This document shows positions 1 to 8,229 of a stretch of DNA of 64,000 bases, one piece after another. Below the pieces are notes generated by a model that saw only the letters and a list, made by a program, of their open reading frames with translations, searched no databases and had not been told where the DNA came from. The DNA lies in the NCBI GenBank assembly GCA_038238185.1, contig JBBRXY010000008.1, forward strand, positions 1-64,000, written 5' to 3'. Source of the stretch: DATAQC01 sp038238185. GTDB taxonomy: Bacteria > Actinomycetota > Acidimicrobiia > Acidimicrobiales > AC-14. The stretch's first letter is position 1; every line of letters starts with the position of its first letter. The position numbers and the translations under genes are program-made.

Positions 1-109
1 GTACACCGGCGACGGCGGTGGCGACGGCCTGCTGATCGCCGTCACCGAACGCCGTACCCGGGCGGAGATCGACGCCTACGCCGCCGCCCTGGAAAAGGCG
101 GTGCGGTGA
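1..109 (+). CDS. gcvPA: Glycine dehydrogenase (decarboxylating) subunit 1, C-terminal end only
   Basis: The window opens inside this gene; only the last 35 codons are present, ending at TGA 107-109. The residues read YTGDGGGDGLLIAVTERRTR and then a short helix, which resembles the C-terminus of the GcvP alpha subunit. The protein forms, with GcvPB, the PLP-dependent P-protein of the glycine cleavage system, which decarboxylates glycine and passes the aminomethyl group to lipoyl-H protein. The identification leans on the gcvPB gene immediately downstream, since the fragment is short. Confidence 0.8.
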   Translation, partial: YTGDGGGDGLLIAVTERRTRAEIDAYAAALEKAVR

Positions 110-272
110 TCGTCGGCGGGTCCTGTCCCGTGGCCGGCCCCTCCCGCCGCCCGACAAAGACGGGCGGTGGGCCCCTTCCCACGGGTCACCCGTCTCGGGG
201 GATGTGCACGGACGCCCTTCGGGCGGCGGTCCTGTGAGCGCGGCCGGGGGCAAGGCCACCAGTGCGCCGCTC

Positions 273-1736
273 ATGGGCCGCGACGAGGAGCCCACGCTGT
301 TCGACCTGTCGTCGCCGGGTCGCCGAGCGGCATCGTTCCGTGACACGGGCGTCCCCGAGTGGTCACCGGAGGAGTTGGTGGCGGCGCGGCATCTGCGGGC
401 CCAGCCGACCCCGGTGGCCGAAGTCTGTGAGCGGGACCTGGTCGCGCATTTCACCCGGCTGTCCCACCGGCAGTACTCGGTCGACCTCGGCGCCTATCCC
501 CTGGGGTCGTGCACCATGAAGTACAACCCCAAGCTCTGCGACGAGGCGGCATCGCTGCCTGGCCTCACCGACGTTCACCCGGCGTCGCCAGTGTCGCTCA
601 TCCAGGGCTGGTTGGAACTGCTGGTGGACCTGGAGGAGACCCTCTGCGCGATCACCGGGATGTACGCCGCCACCCTGCAACCCCCCGCAGGGGCGGCGGG
701 GGAGCTCACCGGCCTCCTCCTCATGCGGGCATGGCACGAATCGCGAGGCGACGGAGCCACGCGGCGGCGGGTGATCATCCCCGACTCGGCCCACGGAACC
801 AACCCGGCGTCGGTCACCCTCGGCGGCTACGAGGTGACCACGGTGCCCTCCGACGAGCGCGGTTGCGTCGACGTCGCCGCACTTCGCGAGCGCCTCGACC
901 ACGACGTCGCCGGCATCATGCTCACCAACCCCAACACCCTCGGGCTGTTCGAGGAGGACATCGCCGAGATCGCCTCGGCCGTCCACGAGGTGGGCGGGTT
1001 GCTCTACTACGACGGGGCCAACCTCAACGCCATCCTGGGAGTCACTCGCCCCGGCGACATGGGCTTCGACATCGTGCACATGAACCTGCACAAGACCTTC
1101 GCCGTCCCCCACGGCGGTGGGGGCCCGGGGGCGGGCCCGGTCGCGGTGTCGGCGCGCCTGGCGCCGTTCCTGCCCGGACCCCGACCGGTGCGCCGTCCCG
1201 ACGGCGGCTTCGGCTGGGACTGGCCCGCGCAGTCCATCGGCCGGGTCCACTCCTGGCACGGCAACGCCCTGGCGCTGGCCCGGGCGTGGTCCTACATCCT
1301 GGCCAACGGCGGCGACGGACTGCGCAGGGTGGCCGAGATGGCGGTGCTCAACGCCAACTGGCTGCGCCACCGCCTGCGGGGCACCTACGACATTCCCTAC
1401 GACCGCCCCAACATGCACGAGTTCGTGGCGTCGGCGGCGGGCCTGCGCCGGCGTAGCGGTCTACGTGCGGCCGACGTGGCCAAGCGGCTGCTGGAAGAGG
1501 GCTTCCACGCCCCCACCGTGTACTTCCCCCTCATCGTGGACGAGGCGCTCATGATCGAGCCCACCGAGACCGAGAGTCTCCAGACCCTGGAGGCCCTGGC
1601 CGACGCACTCGTGGCCATCGCCGCGGGAACCTCCGACGACGCCCACGAGGCGCCCCGAACCTCGCCCGTACGCCGCCTCGACGAGGCCCGCGCCGCCCGG
1701 AACCTCATCCCCACCTGGGATGCGCGCCCGAGCTGA
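273..1736 (+). CDS. gcvPB: Glycine dehydrogenase (decarboxylating) subunit 2
   Basis: PLP-binding beta subunit of the P-protein of the glycine cleavage system. Visible family signatures are GSCTMKYNPK near the N-terminus, NPNTLGLFEE, the DGANLNAILG segment and the PLP-lysine motif HMNLHKTF followed by a glycine-rich PHGGGGPGAGP loop. I chose ATG 273 (487 residues, starting MGRDEEPTLFDLSSPGRR) because it matches the roughly 488-residue length and the N-terminal 'LIFELSKPGR' pattern of the family. The frame is also open from GTG 204 and GTG 234, so up to 23 extra residues are possible. It follows gcvPA with a gap of about 160 bp and is probably cotranscribed with it. The split P-protein is typical of Gram-positive and thermophile lineages. 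Confidence 0.95.
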   Translation: MGRDEEPTLFDLSSPGRRAASFRDTGVPEWSPEELVAARHLRAQPTPVAEVCERDLVAHFTRLSHRQYSVDLGAYPLGSCTMKYNPKLCDEAASLPGLTDVHPASPVSLIQGWLELLVDLEETLCAITGMYAATLQPPAGAAGELTGLLLMRAWHESRGDGATRRRVIIPDSAHGTNPASVTLGGYEVTTVPSDERGCVDVAALRERLDHDVAGIMLTNPNTLGLFEEDIAEIASAVHEVGGLLYYDGANLNAILGVTRPGDMGFDIVHMNLHKTFAVPHGGGGPGAGPVAVSARLAPFLPGPRPVRRPDGGFGWDWPAQSIGRVHSWHGNALALARAWSYILANGGDGLRRVAEMAVLNANWLRHRLRGTYDIPYDRPNMHEFVASAAGLRRRSGLRAADVAKRLLEEGFHAPTVYFPLIVDEALMIEPTETESLQTLEALADALVAIAAGTSDDAHEAPRTSPVRRLDEARAARNLIPTWDARPS

Positions 1737-1775
1737 GCCAGCCTCAAACGACCGAGCCGAGTGGACGGCCGGCGG

Positions 1776-1796
1776 CCGGGCAGGGGCCCCGCCCGG
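1776..1796. terminator. GC hairpin between convergent genes
   Basis: CCGGGC pairs with GCCCGG around a nine-base loop in the short gap between convergent gcvPB and the minus-strand gene at 1813. No U-tract is seen, as is common in high-GC actinobacteria. It may end transcription from both sides. Confidence 0.35.
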
Positions 1797-1812
1797 GCGG
1801 CGAAGCCGCCAG

Positions 1813-2031
1813 CTAATCGTTGTCGATCTGGTACTCGTCGCCGGTGTCGTAGGCGAGTAGCTGGGTGAAGCCGGGGAGGTCGTAGACGACCAGCTCCTCG
1901 CCCTCCCACTGGGCGCCCAGGCCCTCGGCCGTCTCGACGTCGTTCAGGTCTTCGGGACAGTCCTCGGTCCACCGGATGCTGACCATGGAGGAGTCAGCCT
2001 TGCGACCGAGCACCACCCGCTCTCGAGCCAT
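1813..2031 (-). CDS. Small acidic conserved-type protein of unknown function
   Basis: A 72-residue protein beginning MARERVVLGRKADSSMVSIR with a very acidic C-terminal half ending DTGDEYQIDND. It has no signal peptide, membrane segment or cysteine pair that would suggest a function. It lies 24 bp downstream of the CAP-domain gene on the same strand and could share its transcript. Codon use and GC at third positions look like the neighbours, which supports a real gene. I do not recognise the family. Confidence 0.6.
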   Translation of the reverse strand: MARERVVLGRKADSSMVSIRWTEDCPEDLNDVETAEGLGAQWEGEELVVYDLPGFTQLLAYDTGDEYQIDND

Positions 2032-2055
2032 TCCCCGATCGTAGCGAGCCGACGC

Positions 2056-3267
2056 TCAGGAAACTCGCACGCCTGCGGCGGCCGCGGCCGGACCCCAGCC
2101 ATAGGCGTTGTGGGCCAGGACGTACACCGTGTAGCTGTGTCCAGCGGTCAGGCCGGTGACCGTGGCCCCGGTGCAGGTGCCACAGGTGACGGCATATCGA
2201 CCGGAGTAGTTCGGGCCGTCGTACACCAGAGCCAGGTACGCGTCGACTGCCGCCAGGCCCCGGTTGGACGCAGCCCACCAGAACTGGACCTGTCCCTGTC
2301 CTGGGCTGGCTGACACCCAGCCGGGGGCCGAAGGCATGCCGCCGGAGGTGACCCACGGCGAGAATCCGGCGCCGCCCCAGCCGGCGGCGTTGTGGGCGGC
2401 GACGACGAGAACGTAGGCCGTCCCGTCGACCAGGCCGTCGACGGTGGCGGTAGTGCACGTCCCGCACACGGCCGCGCTACGGCCCGAGTATCCGGTGGCC
2501 GAGTAGGCCCAAACCCCGTACACGTCCACGGGAGCAGTGGCCGCCGCCGATTGCCATGACACCGACACGCGACCGCTCCCGGAGCCGGCGGCGACTCCAC
2601 CCACCGCGGACGGCGGCTGGGCCGGCGAGGCCACACCCGAGAGGTGGGCGAAGACCACTGCGGTGACGTAGACGTTGGAGTACGGGGCGCCCCCGCCCGA
2701 CCATGTCTGGCCTGCGGCGGTCCTCCACGAGCCCACACCGACGTGAGTGGTCGCGGGATCGAGGATGTTCGCCCGGTGGCCGGGGCTGTTCATGAACCCG
2801 TCCTCGAGGATCCTGGCCGCCGCCGCGGGATCCACCGAACCGGACTCCCAGCCGATGTTCTCGGCGGCTGAGGTCCACGGGATGCCGGCGCTAGTCAACA
2901 TGTCGAACACACTGCGGCTCCCGCAGTTCAAGATGGTGTGACTGAAGTAGTTGCGGGCGCCCATGTCAGCGGCCCGACCGGCGACCGAGTAGCCGCAACC
3001 GCCGTAGTTGCCGTTCTCGGCCAGCGAGGCCATGGGCGCGTACGACTCGAGCGGGCCCAGGCCGTTGGCGGCCCGGTCCTGGTTCATGAGGGTGAGGAGC
3101 TGCTGGTCGAGTGTCACGTCGGCGTGAGCTGCGGGCGCCGGTGATGCCATCACCAGGAAGGTCGCCACGACGGTCGTGGCCACCACCGTTGCCACTGAGT
3201 GGCGGATCACCGAGGTCCTGTGGCCGAAGGGGGTGGTTCCGGCCGGGAGGACACGATCGATTGCCAT
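2056..3267 (-). CDS. Secreted CAP (SCP-like) domain protein with two fibronectin type III domains
   Basis: A 403-residue exported protein. Residues 1-50 form a signal peptide with a hydrophobic stretch and a cleavage-like APAAHA site. Residues about 50-205 are a bacterial CAP/SCP domain: the start is LDQQLLTLMNQDRAANGLGP and it ends with GHRANILDPATTHVGVG, which carries the conserved His/Arg-Asn and VGVG pattern. Two fibronectin-like modules of about 90 residues follow; each ends with the pattern CGTCT..TV.GL and a Y.V.V.AHNA.GWG repeat. CAP domains in bacteria are mostly uncharacterised extracellular proteins, so substrate and role are unknown. It is divergent from the M4 protease gene. Confidence 0.85.
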   Translation of the reverse strand: MAIDRVLPAGTTPFGHRTSVIRHSVATVVATTVVATFLVMASPAPAAHADVTLDQQLLTLMNQDRAANGLGPLESYAPMASLAENGNYGGCGYSVAGRAADMGARNYFSHTILNCGSRSVFDMLTSAGIPWTSAAENIGWESGSVDPAAAARILEDGFMNSPGHRANILDPATTHVGVGSWRTAAGQTWSGGGAPYSNVYVTAVVFAHLSGVASPAQPPSAVGGVAAGSGSGRVSVSWQSAAATAPVDVYGVWAYSATGYSGRSAAVCGTCTTATVDGLVDGTAYVLVVAAHNAAGWGGAGFSPWVTSGGMPSAPGWVSASPGQGQVQFWWAASNRGLAAVDAYLALVYDGPNYSGRYAVTCGTCTGATVTGLTAGHSYTVYVLAHNAYGWGPAAAAAGVRVS

Positions 3268-3382
3268 CTTGCCTACGTCGGCACGTTGGCTCCACGAACT
3301 TGAGCGGATCGACGGGTACGGCCGGGCCCGGGTGAATAGGCTCCGTTCTGGTCACCAGGTAGGCGGCAGACAGGAGGCACTC

Positions 3383-4435
3383 ATGGCCCATCGATCCCCA
3401 ATCCAGTGCATCGTCCCCCCCGAGTTGTTGCGCCAGGTCATCAGGCACGGCAACGACGCCGAGCGCGAGGCCGCCCTCAAGACCCTCGCCCTCGACTCGA
3501 CCTTCCGGGTCAGTCGGGCCGAGATCGCGCAAAGCCGGGTTCCGGGCAAGCTCCGCGCCGTCGCCGTGGGAGGGGCCCGGGGGAAGCCGCACCGCGCCAT
3601 CTACAACCAGAACCACGGCGAGGAGATGGCCCTCGGCACACCCGGCCGCATGGAAGGGGCGGACCCCGTCGCCGACGAAGGCGTCAACCAGGCCTACGAC
3701 GGCTTCGGTGCCACCTGGACGTTCTACTGGGAAGTGTTCCAACGGGACTCGATCGACGACACCGGTATGCCGATCATCGGTCTGGTGCATTTCTCGACCG
3801 ACTACGACAACGCCTTCTGGGACGGCCAGGGCCACATGTTCTTCGGTGACGGCGACGGGAACATGTTCACCCCGCTCACCAACTCGCTCGACGTCATCGG
3901 CCACGAGCTCACCCACGGCGTCACCCAGTACGAAGCCGGTCTGTCCTACGTGAACCAGTCCGGTGCCCTGAACGAGTCGATCTCCGACGTGTTCGGCTCA
4001 CTGGTGAAGCAGTACGCCAAGAAGCAGGATGCGGCTTCGGCCGACTGGCTGATCGGCAACGACATCGTCGGACCCATGCTCCAGCCCGCCCTGCGTTCGC
4101 TGAAGGATCCCGGCAAGGCGAATGCCCACGACAACCAACCGGCGGACATGGACCATTTCGTCAACACCTCCCAGGATCACGGGGGCGTCCACACCAACTC
4201 GAGCATTCCCAACCACGCCTTCTATGTGGTCGCCACTACGATCGGCGGTAACGCGTGGGAGAAGGCGGGCAAGATCTGGTACGAGTCGTTGCGGGACGCC
4301 AGGATCAAGCCCAACTGCGACTTCGCCACCTTCGCCAAGGTCACGATCCGCCAGGCCGGACAGCTCTTCGGGGCCTCCGGGACCGAGGTCGACGCCGTCA
4401 AGGCCGGCTGGGACGCGGTGAAGGTAAAGGTCTGA
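3383..4435 (+). CDS. M4-family (thermolysin/protealysin-like) zinc metalloprotease
   Basis: A 350-residue protease. The zinc site is HELTH at residues 174-178, with the third ligand E198 in ALNESISD exactly 20 residues later, as in thermolysin (H142, H146, E166). The catalytic His region reads GGVHTNSSIPNHAFY. There is no signal peptide. Instead the first residues read IQCIVPPELLRQV, matching the short propeptide 'PPL' motif of protealysin-like proteases, which have a propeptide of only about 50 residues. ATG 3383 has an AGGAGG ribosome site at 3372-3377; the frame is open upstream but without such a site. The next gene, seven bases on, encodes an emfourin-like inhibitor. Likely a cytoplasmic or non-classically exported protease. 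Confidence 0.95.
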   Translation: MAHRSPIQCIVPPELLRQVIRHGNDAEREAALKTLALDSTFRVSRAEIAQSRVPGKLRAVAVGGARGKPHRAIYNQNHGEEMALGTPGRMEGADPVADEGVNQAYDGFGATWTFYWEVFQRDSIDDTGMPIIGLVHFSTDYDNAFWDGQGHMFFGDGDGNMFTPLTNSLDVIGHELTHGVTQYEAGLSYVNQSGALNESISDVFGSLVKQYAKKQDAASADWLIGNDIVGPMLQPALRSLKDPGKANAHDNQPADMDHFVNTSQDHGGVHTNSSIPNHAFYVVATTIGGNAWEKAGKIWYESLRDARIKPNCDFATFAKVTIRQAGQLFGASGTEVDAVKAGWDAVKVKV

Positions 4436-4441
4436 CGGCTC

Positions 4442-4768
4442 GTGCCCGACTCGGTGCCCGCCGACACTCACATCGACCTCGTCCGCAGCGGCGGGATGGC
4501 CGGGCTGAGCCTGGGCGCGTCGGTCGACGTGTCCAGCCTCGCTCCAGATGCCGCGGCCGCCGTGTCCGACGCGTTGTCGCGCGTCGATGTGGGTGACCTG
4601 GCCCGCCGGCCCCCGGCGCCACCATCGGGGCCCGACCGGTTTCAGTACGACCTCACCGTGTCGAGCGGAGGCGACAGCCATTCCGTGTCGCTCCAGGAGG
4701 CCGACGTCCCGGCCGACCTACGTCCGCTCATCAAGGCCCTGATGCCCCTTGCCCAGCCCCGCCCCTGA
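4442..4768 (+). CDS. Emfourin-like inhibitor of protealysin-type protease
   Basis: A 108-residue protein starting at GTG 4442, six bases after the protease stop. The pattern IDLVRSGGMAGLSLGASVDV, then DRFQYDLTVSSGGDSHSV and a terminal DVPADLRPLIKALM is the emfourin layout (R-x-GG-x-AG near the start; D-R-F-x-Y-x-L-T-V in the middle). Emfourin is known from Serratia as a tight inhibitor of protealysin, encoded just downstream of it. The pairing here gives a self-contained protease-inhibitor operon. No signal peptide is present, consistent with the protease also lacking one, so inhibition would occur in the cytoplasm. Confidence 0.85.
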   Translation: MPDSVPADTHIDLVRSGGMAGLSLGASVDVSSLAPDAAAAVSDALSRVDVGDLARRPPAPPSGPDRFQYDLTVSSGGDSHSVSLQEADVPADLRPLIKALMPLAQPRP

Positions 4769-4835
4769 GGTTTGCCGTCCTCGGACGCGCCCGGACATGG
4801 GGTCCCGCGGCGGAGACGGGCGGTACGATGGGGGC

Positions 4836-5564
4836 GTGCGAACCGGCGCCCTGTTGCGTTCCTCGGTGCGATCGCTACTGGTGCCGCTGGCGGTCGCCGC
4901 CTTCGTGGCCGGAGGCTGCGCGTCGTCGAAATACCGCTACGTCGCCCATTCCTCGACCAAGACCTACCTGAAGGTGCCGAAGTCGTGGAAGAGCTTCGAC
5001 GGCAACCTGCTCGACCGGGCCGACGCCAAGGCGCTCCAGATAGCCGGCGAGCCGGGTCCGTCGTTCGTCGACACGGTCTTCAATGGAGCCCTGCAGTGGC
5101 GGGTGGCCTACGACGGCGACCCGCACCCCCAGCCCGAGCACGCCGTCTCCTTCGCCGTGGCCCCGGTGGCCGAGGTACGCGTGCGGGACCTCACGATCGA
5201 CGAGCGTGATCACGTCAACCTGGCCAGTCTGCGCAACATGTTCTTCCCTTACGACCAACTCAAAGCCGAGGCCGAGGCGGAGCGCAAGGGCAAGCCCCTC
5301 GAGGCGAATCTTCCCTCGACCGACAGCTTCCGCCCTCTGAAGGAGACCGAGATCACCTCGGCCGACGGGGTGCGGGGCAACCGCGTGGTCTTCGAGCTTC
5401 GCCAGGGCAGCGAGTTCTACATCGTCAACCAGACGGCGCTGCTCGACGCCAAGTCCGAGCGCGTCTACGTCCTGCTCATCCGGGCCTCCGAGAGCGAGTA
5501 CCTCTCCAACGTCCCGCTTTTGAACGACGTGGCGACATCGTTCACGGTCAAACAGAAGGGCTGA
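4836..5564 (+). CDS. Putative lipoprotein of unknown function
   Basis: A 242-residue lipoprotein. From GTG 4836 the N-terminus is RTGALLRSSVRSLLVPLAVA followed by the lipobox VAGGC, so the mature protein would be anchored at Cys. The body begins YVAHSSTKTYLKVPKSWK, a beta-rich pattern seen in other actinobacterial lipoproteins of the LpqN/Lpp type, but I cannot name a family. The frame is open from 4749, but that start would place 29 residues before the signal peptide. It ends two bases before the divergent FtsH-like gene, so the two are almost certainly cotranslated and may act together at the membrane. Confidence 0.75.
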   Translation: MRTGALLRSSVRSLLVPLAVAAFVAGGCASSKYRYVAHSSTKTYLKVPKSWKSFDGNLLDRADAKALQIAGEPGPSFVDTVFNGALQWRVAYDGDPHPQPEHAVSFAVAPVAEVRVRDLTIDERDHVNLASLRNMFFPYDQLKAEAEAERKGKPLEANLPSTDSFRPLKETEITSADGVRGNRVVFELRQGSEFYIVNQTALLDAKSERVYVLLIRASESEYLSNVPLLNDVATSFTVKQKG

Positions 5565-5566
5565 GC

Positions 5567-8128
5567 ATGGCCGACGAACCCAACGAGCGTCCCGGTCTCG
5601 ATCCGCCCGACGGTGGGCCCCTACAGTTCAAGAGTCGCCAGCGCGACGAGGATCGCCTGACCCGCAAGCCGGTGTCGTTCTGGGACCGCATCAAGCTTCT
5701 GTTGATCCCGGTGGGTGCCCTGGTCTTCTTCGCCGTCGCGGCCATGGGCGACAACCCGCTCCTGCCTTTCAGCGCCGCCATGGACGAGCAGCTCGGGGCC
5801 AAGTGGTGGCTCGTGGTCATCGCCATCCTCGAGGTCTTCCACCAGCTCCACCTGTTCCTCTGCGAACAGTCGGCGGCGTATTACGCGTTCTGGTCGGAGC
5901 GGGTGTTCGGGCGGTGGGAGCAGCGGGTCGGTCGGGTCAACGACTGGAACCGGTTCCGGTTCCGGCGCCTGGTCCGGATCGTCATCGTCTTGGTCATCGC
6001 CGACTTCGTCCTGGCCGCCGTGCAGCACACCTCGCCGGTCCTCGCCATGGTGCTGCTCCCCATCACCCTCTTCCGAGCCCTGCCGCTCGTGTTCCAGCTC
6101 CTCGCCGGCGTGTTCTTCGTCATCATGGAGTTCGGGGCCATGTTCTGGTTCCTCTCTCGCGGCGGCACCGACGTCTACTTCCCCGACGACATCAAGACCC
6201 GCTTCTATGACGTATGGGGCCAGGACTCGGTGCTGGAGAAAATCAAGGAGAACATCGTCTTCCTCGACGACCCCGAATCGATCGAGGACAAGGGCGGGTA
6301 TGTGCCCGGGGGGATCCTGTTGTGGGGGCCGCCGGGAACGGGCAAGACCCTCATGGCCGAGGCGGTCGCGGGGGAGACGGGCAAGCCCTACGTGTTCGTC
6401 GATCCCGGTGCCTTCCAGGCCATGTTCATGGGCGTCGGCATCCTCAAGGTGAAATCGCTGTTTCGCAAGCTGCGCAAGCTCGCGGTGCGTTACGGCGGGG
6501 TGATCGTGTTCTTCGACGAGGCCGACTCACTCGGCAGCAGGGGCGCCCTTCAGCCCGGCGGCATCTTCGGTGGTGGGCAGATGACGCCGCACGGGTCGGC
6601 CATGACCAGCGGCGGGAGCGGGCCCTGGGCGCCGCTGCCGTCGTGCAACGGGCTCAGCTATGTGTCGCCCAACTCGGCCAGCATGGTGTTCCAGAGCTCC
6701 ATGGTCGCGAGCAGTGGCCCCGAACCGCCACGGCGCAGCCGCGACCGGATGATGCCCATGGGCATGGGGGGTGGGGGGATGGGCACGTTGCAGGCCCTGC
6801 TCACCGAACTGTCGGGGATGAAGAAGCCCCGAGGTTTCACGAACCGGGTGGTGCGGCGGGTGCTGGGCATGCGCCCCAAGCCCCCGCCCAAGTATCGCAT
6901 GCTCATCATGATGGCCACCAACATGCCCCAGGCCCTCGACGAGGCCCTCCTTCGCCCAGGCCGCATCGACCGCATCTACAAGGTCGGTTACCCGTCGAAG
7001 CCCGGTCGGGTGCGGACCTACGAGGGCTACCTGGCCAAGGTGCGCAACGAGCTCACGCCCACCGACATCGACAAGTTGGCCACCATCACCCCGTACGCCA
7101 CGGGGGCCACCATCAAGGACATGGTCAACGAGGCGCTCATCAACGCCATCCGGGCCGGGCGCGACGCCATCACCTGGACGGACATCGTCAAGGCCAAGCA
7201 CCTCAAGGACCTGGGTCCGCCCGAGGACGTGGAGTACATCGAACGCGAGCGTCACGCCGTGGCCGTGCATGAGGCCTGCCACGCCGTCACGGCCTACCGC
7301 GTTCGCCAGCACATGACCATCGACATCGCCACCATCGAGAAGGGTGGCACCTACCTCGGCATGGTGGCGTCGATCCCCCCCGAGGACCAGTTCACCCGGT
7401 GGCGGTCCGAATACGAGGCCGACATCATGGTGTGCCTGGCATCGTTGGTCGGCGAGCGCATGTTCTTCGACGGCGACAACTCCTCAGGCGTGTCCGGCGA
7501 CCTGGAGACGGCCACCAAGATCGCCACCATGATGGAGGGATACTGGGGGATGGGCACCACGGTGGCCTCCCACGGCGTCACCCACGAGGTGGGCATCGGT
7601 GGCGGCGGACGTCCCGGTAAGGGCGACGACAAGGACAAGAAGGATCTGCTCGAGAGCAGCCTGGGCAGCCGCATCGAGGACAACCTGGCCCTGATCATGG
7701 ACAGAGTCGAGTTGCTGTTACGTGAGAACCGTGGAGCCATACTCTCGGTGGCCCACGCCCTGGAGACCCACAAGACGGTCACCGGCGAAGACATCCACGC
7801 CATCATCGAGGGCCGTCCCGGATCGCTCATCGACGGCACGCCGTACGGCACCGCCGAGTTCTCCCGCCTGGCCGAGGAGTACCACACCCAGGTCGTGGCC
7901 GCCCACAAGGGCCACGCCAGCGTCGACCTTCCGCTCCCGGTGTTCAACGGTCACCGGACCGTCCTGGCCCCGGTCGCCGACGACCTGCCCCTCGACCCCA
8001 CCAAGGTCGAGCTCACCGAGGCCGAGTTGGCCGGCCGCCTCTGGCGCCGTCCCCAGGTCGACGGCGGCGGCTCGAATGGCGACGGTTCGGCCGGCGAGGA
8101 GGGCACTACCGAACCAGCGGGGGACTGA
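5567..8128 (+). CDS. Divergent membrane AAA protease, FtsH-like with expanded N-terminus and AAA insert
   Basis: An 853-residue FtsH-like protein. Several hydrophobic segments lie at about residues 40-205, more than the two of classical FtsH. The AAA module has Walker A GPPGTGKT (K260), Walker B VIVFFDEAD (D317, E318) and a sensor/Arg region ALDEALLRPGRIDR. Between Walker B and the sensor there is an extra segment of about 80 residues (326-425), rich in Gly, Met, Ser and Pro, where FtsH normally has about 25. The protease site is HEACH (568-572), with SGDLETATKIA supplying the probable third Asp ligand. The C-terminal 60 residues are acidic. It likely degrades membrane proteins and starts 2 bp after the lipoprotein gene. 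It is far from the two orthodox FtsH genes in this window. Confidence 0.85.
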   Translation: MADEPNERPGLDPPDGGPLQFKSRQRDEDRLTRKPVSFWDRIKLLLIPVGALVFFAVAAMGDNPLLPFSAAMDEQLGAKWWLVVIAILEVFHQLHLFLCEQSAAYYAFWSERVFGRWEQRVGRVNDWNRFRFRRLVRIVIVLVIADFVLAAVQHTSPVLAMVLLPITLFRALPLVFQLLAGVFFVIMEFGAMFWFLSRGGTDVYFPDDIKTRFYDVWGQDSVLEKIKENIVFLDDPESIEDKGGYVPGGILLWGPPGTGKTLMAEAVAGETGKPYVFVDPGAFQAMFMGVGILKVKSLFRKLRKLAVRYGGVIVFFDEADSLGSRGALQPGGIFGGGQMTPHGSAMTSGGSGPWAPLPSCNGLSYVSPNSASMVFQSSMVASSGPEPPRRSRDRMMPMGMGGGGMGTLQALLTELSGMKKPRGFTNRVVRRVLGMRPKPPPKYRMLIMMATNMPQALDEALLRPGRIDRIYKVGYPSKPGRVRTYEGYLAKVRNELTPTDIDKLATITPYATGATIKDMVNEALINAIRAGRDAITWTDIVKAKHLKDLGPPEDVEYIERERHAVAVHEACHAVTAYRVRQHMTIDIATIEKGGTYLGMVASIPPEDQFTRWRSEYEADIMVCLASLVGERMFFDGDNSSGVSGDLETATKIATMMEGYWGMGTTVASHGVTHEVGIGGGGRPGKGDDKDKKDLLESSLGSRIEDNLALIMDRVELLLRENRGAILSVAHALETHKTVTGEDIHAIIEGRPGSLIDGTPYGTAEFSRLAEEYHTQVVAAHKGHASVDLPLPVFNGHRTVLAPVADDLPLDPTKVELTEAELAGRLWRRPQVDGGGSNGDGSAGEEGTTEPAGD

Positions 8129-8229
8129 CAGCAACGTTCCGGGCGGGTTGGGGGTTGTCCTGGCGACCCCGAACCCGACCAGAACAGGTAAGGGCGGAGC
8201 CGACGGCTGCCCCAGATAGCCTCGCGTCC

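Noticed and set aside
363..1418. Long open frame opposite gcvPB
   Set aside because: Shadow frame of a high-GC gene: Arg/Pro/His-rich translation without family signatures, fully inside gcvPB.
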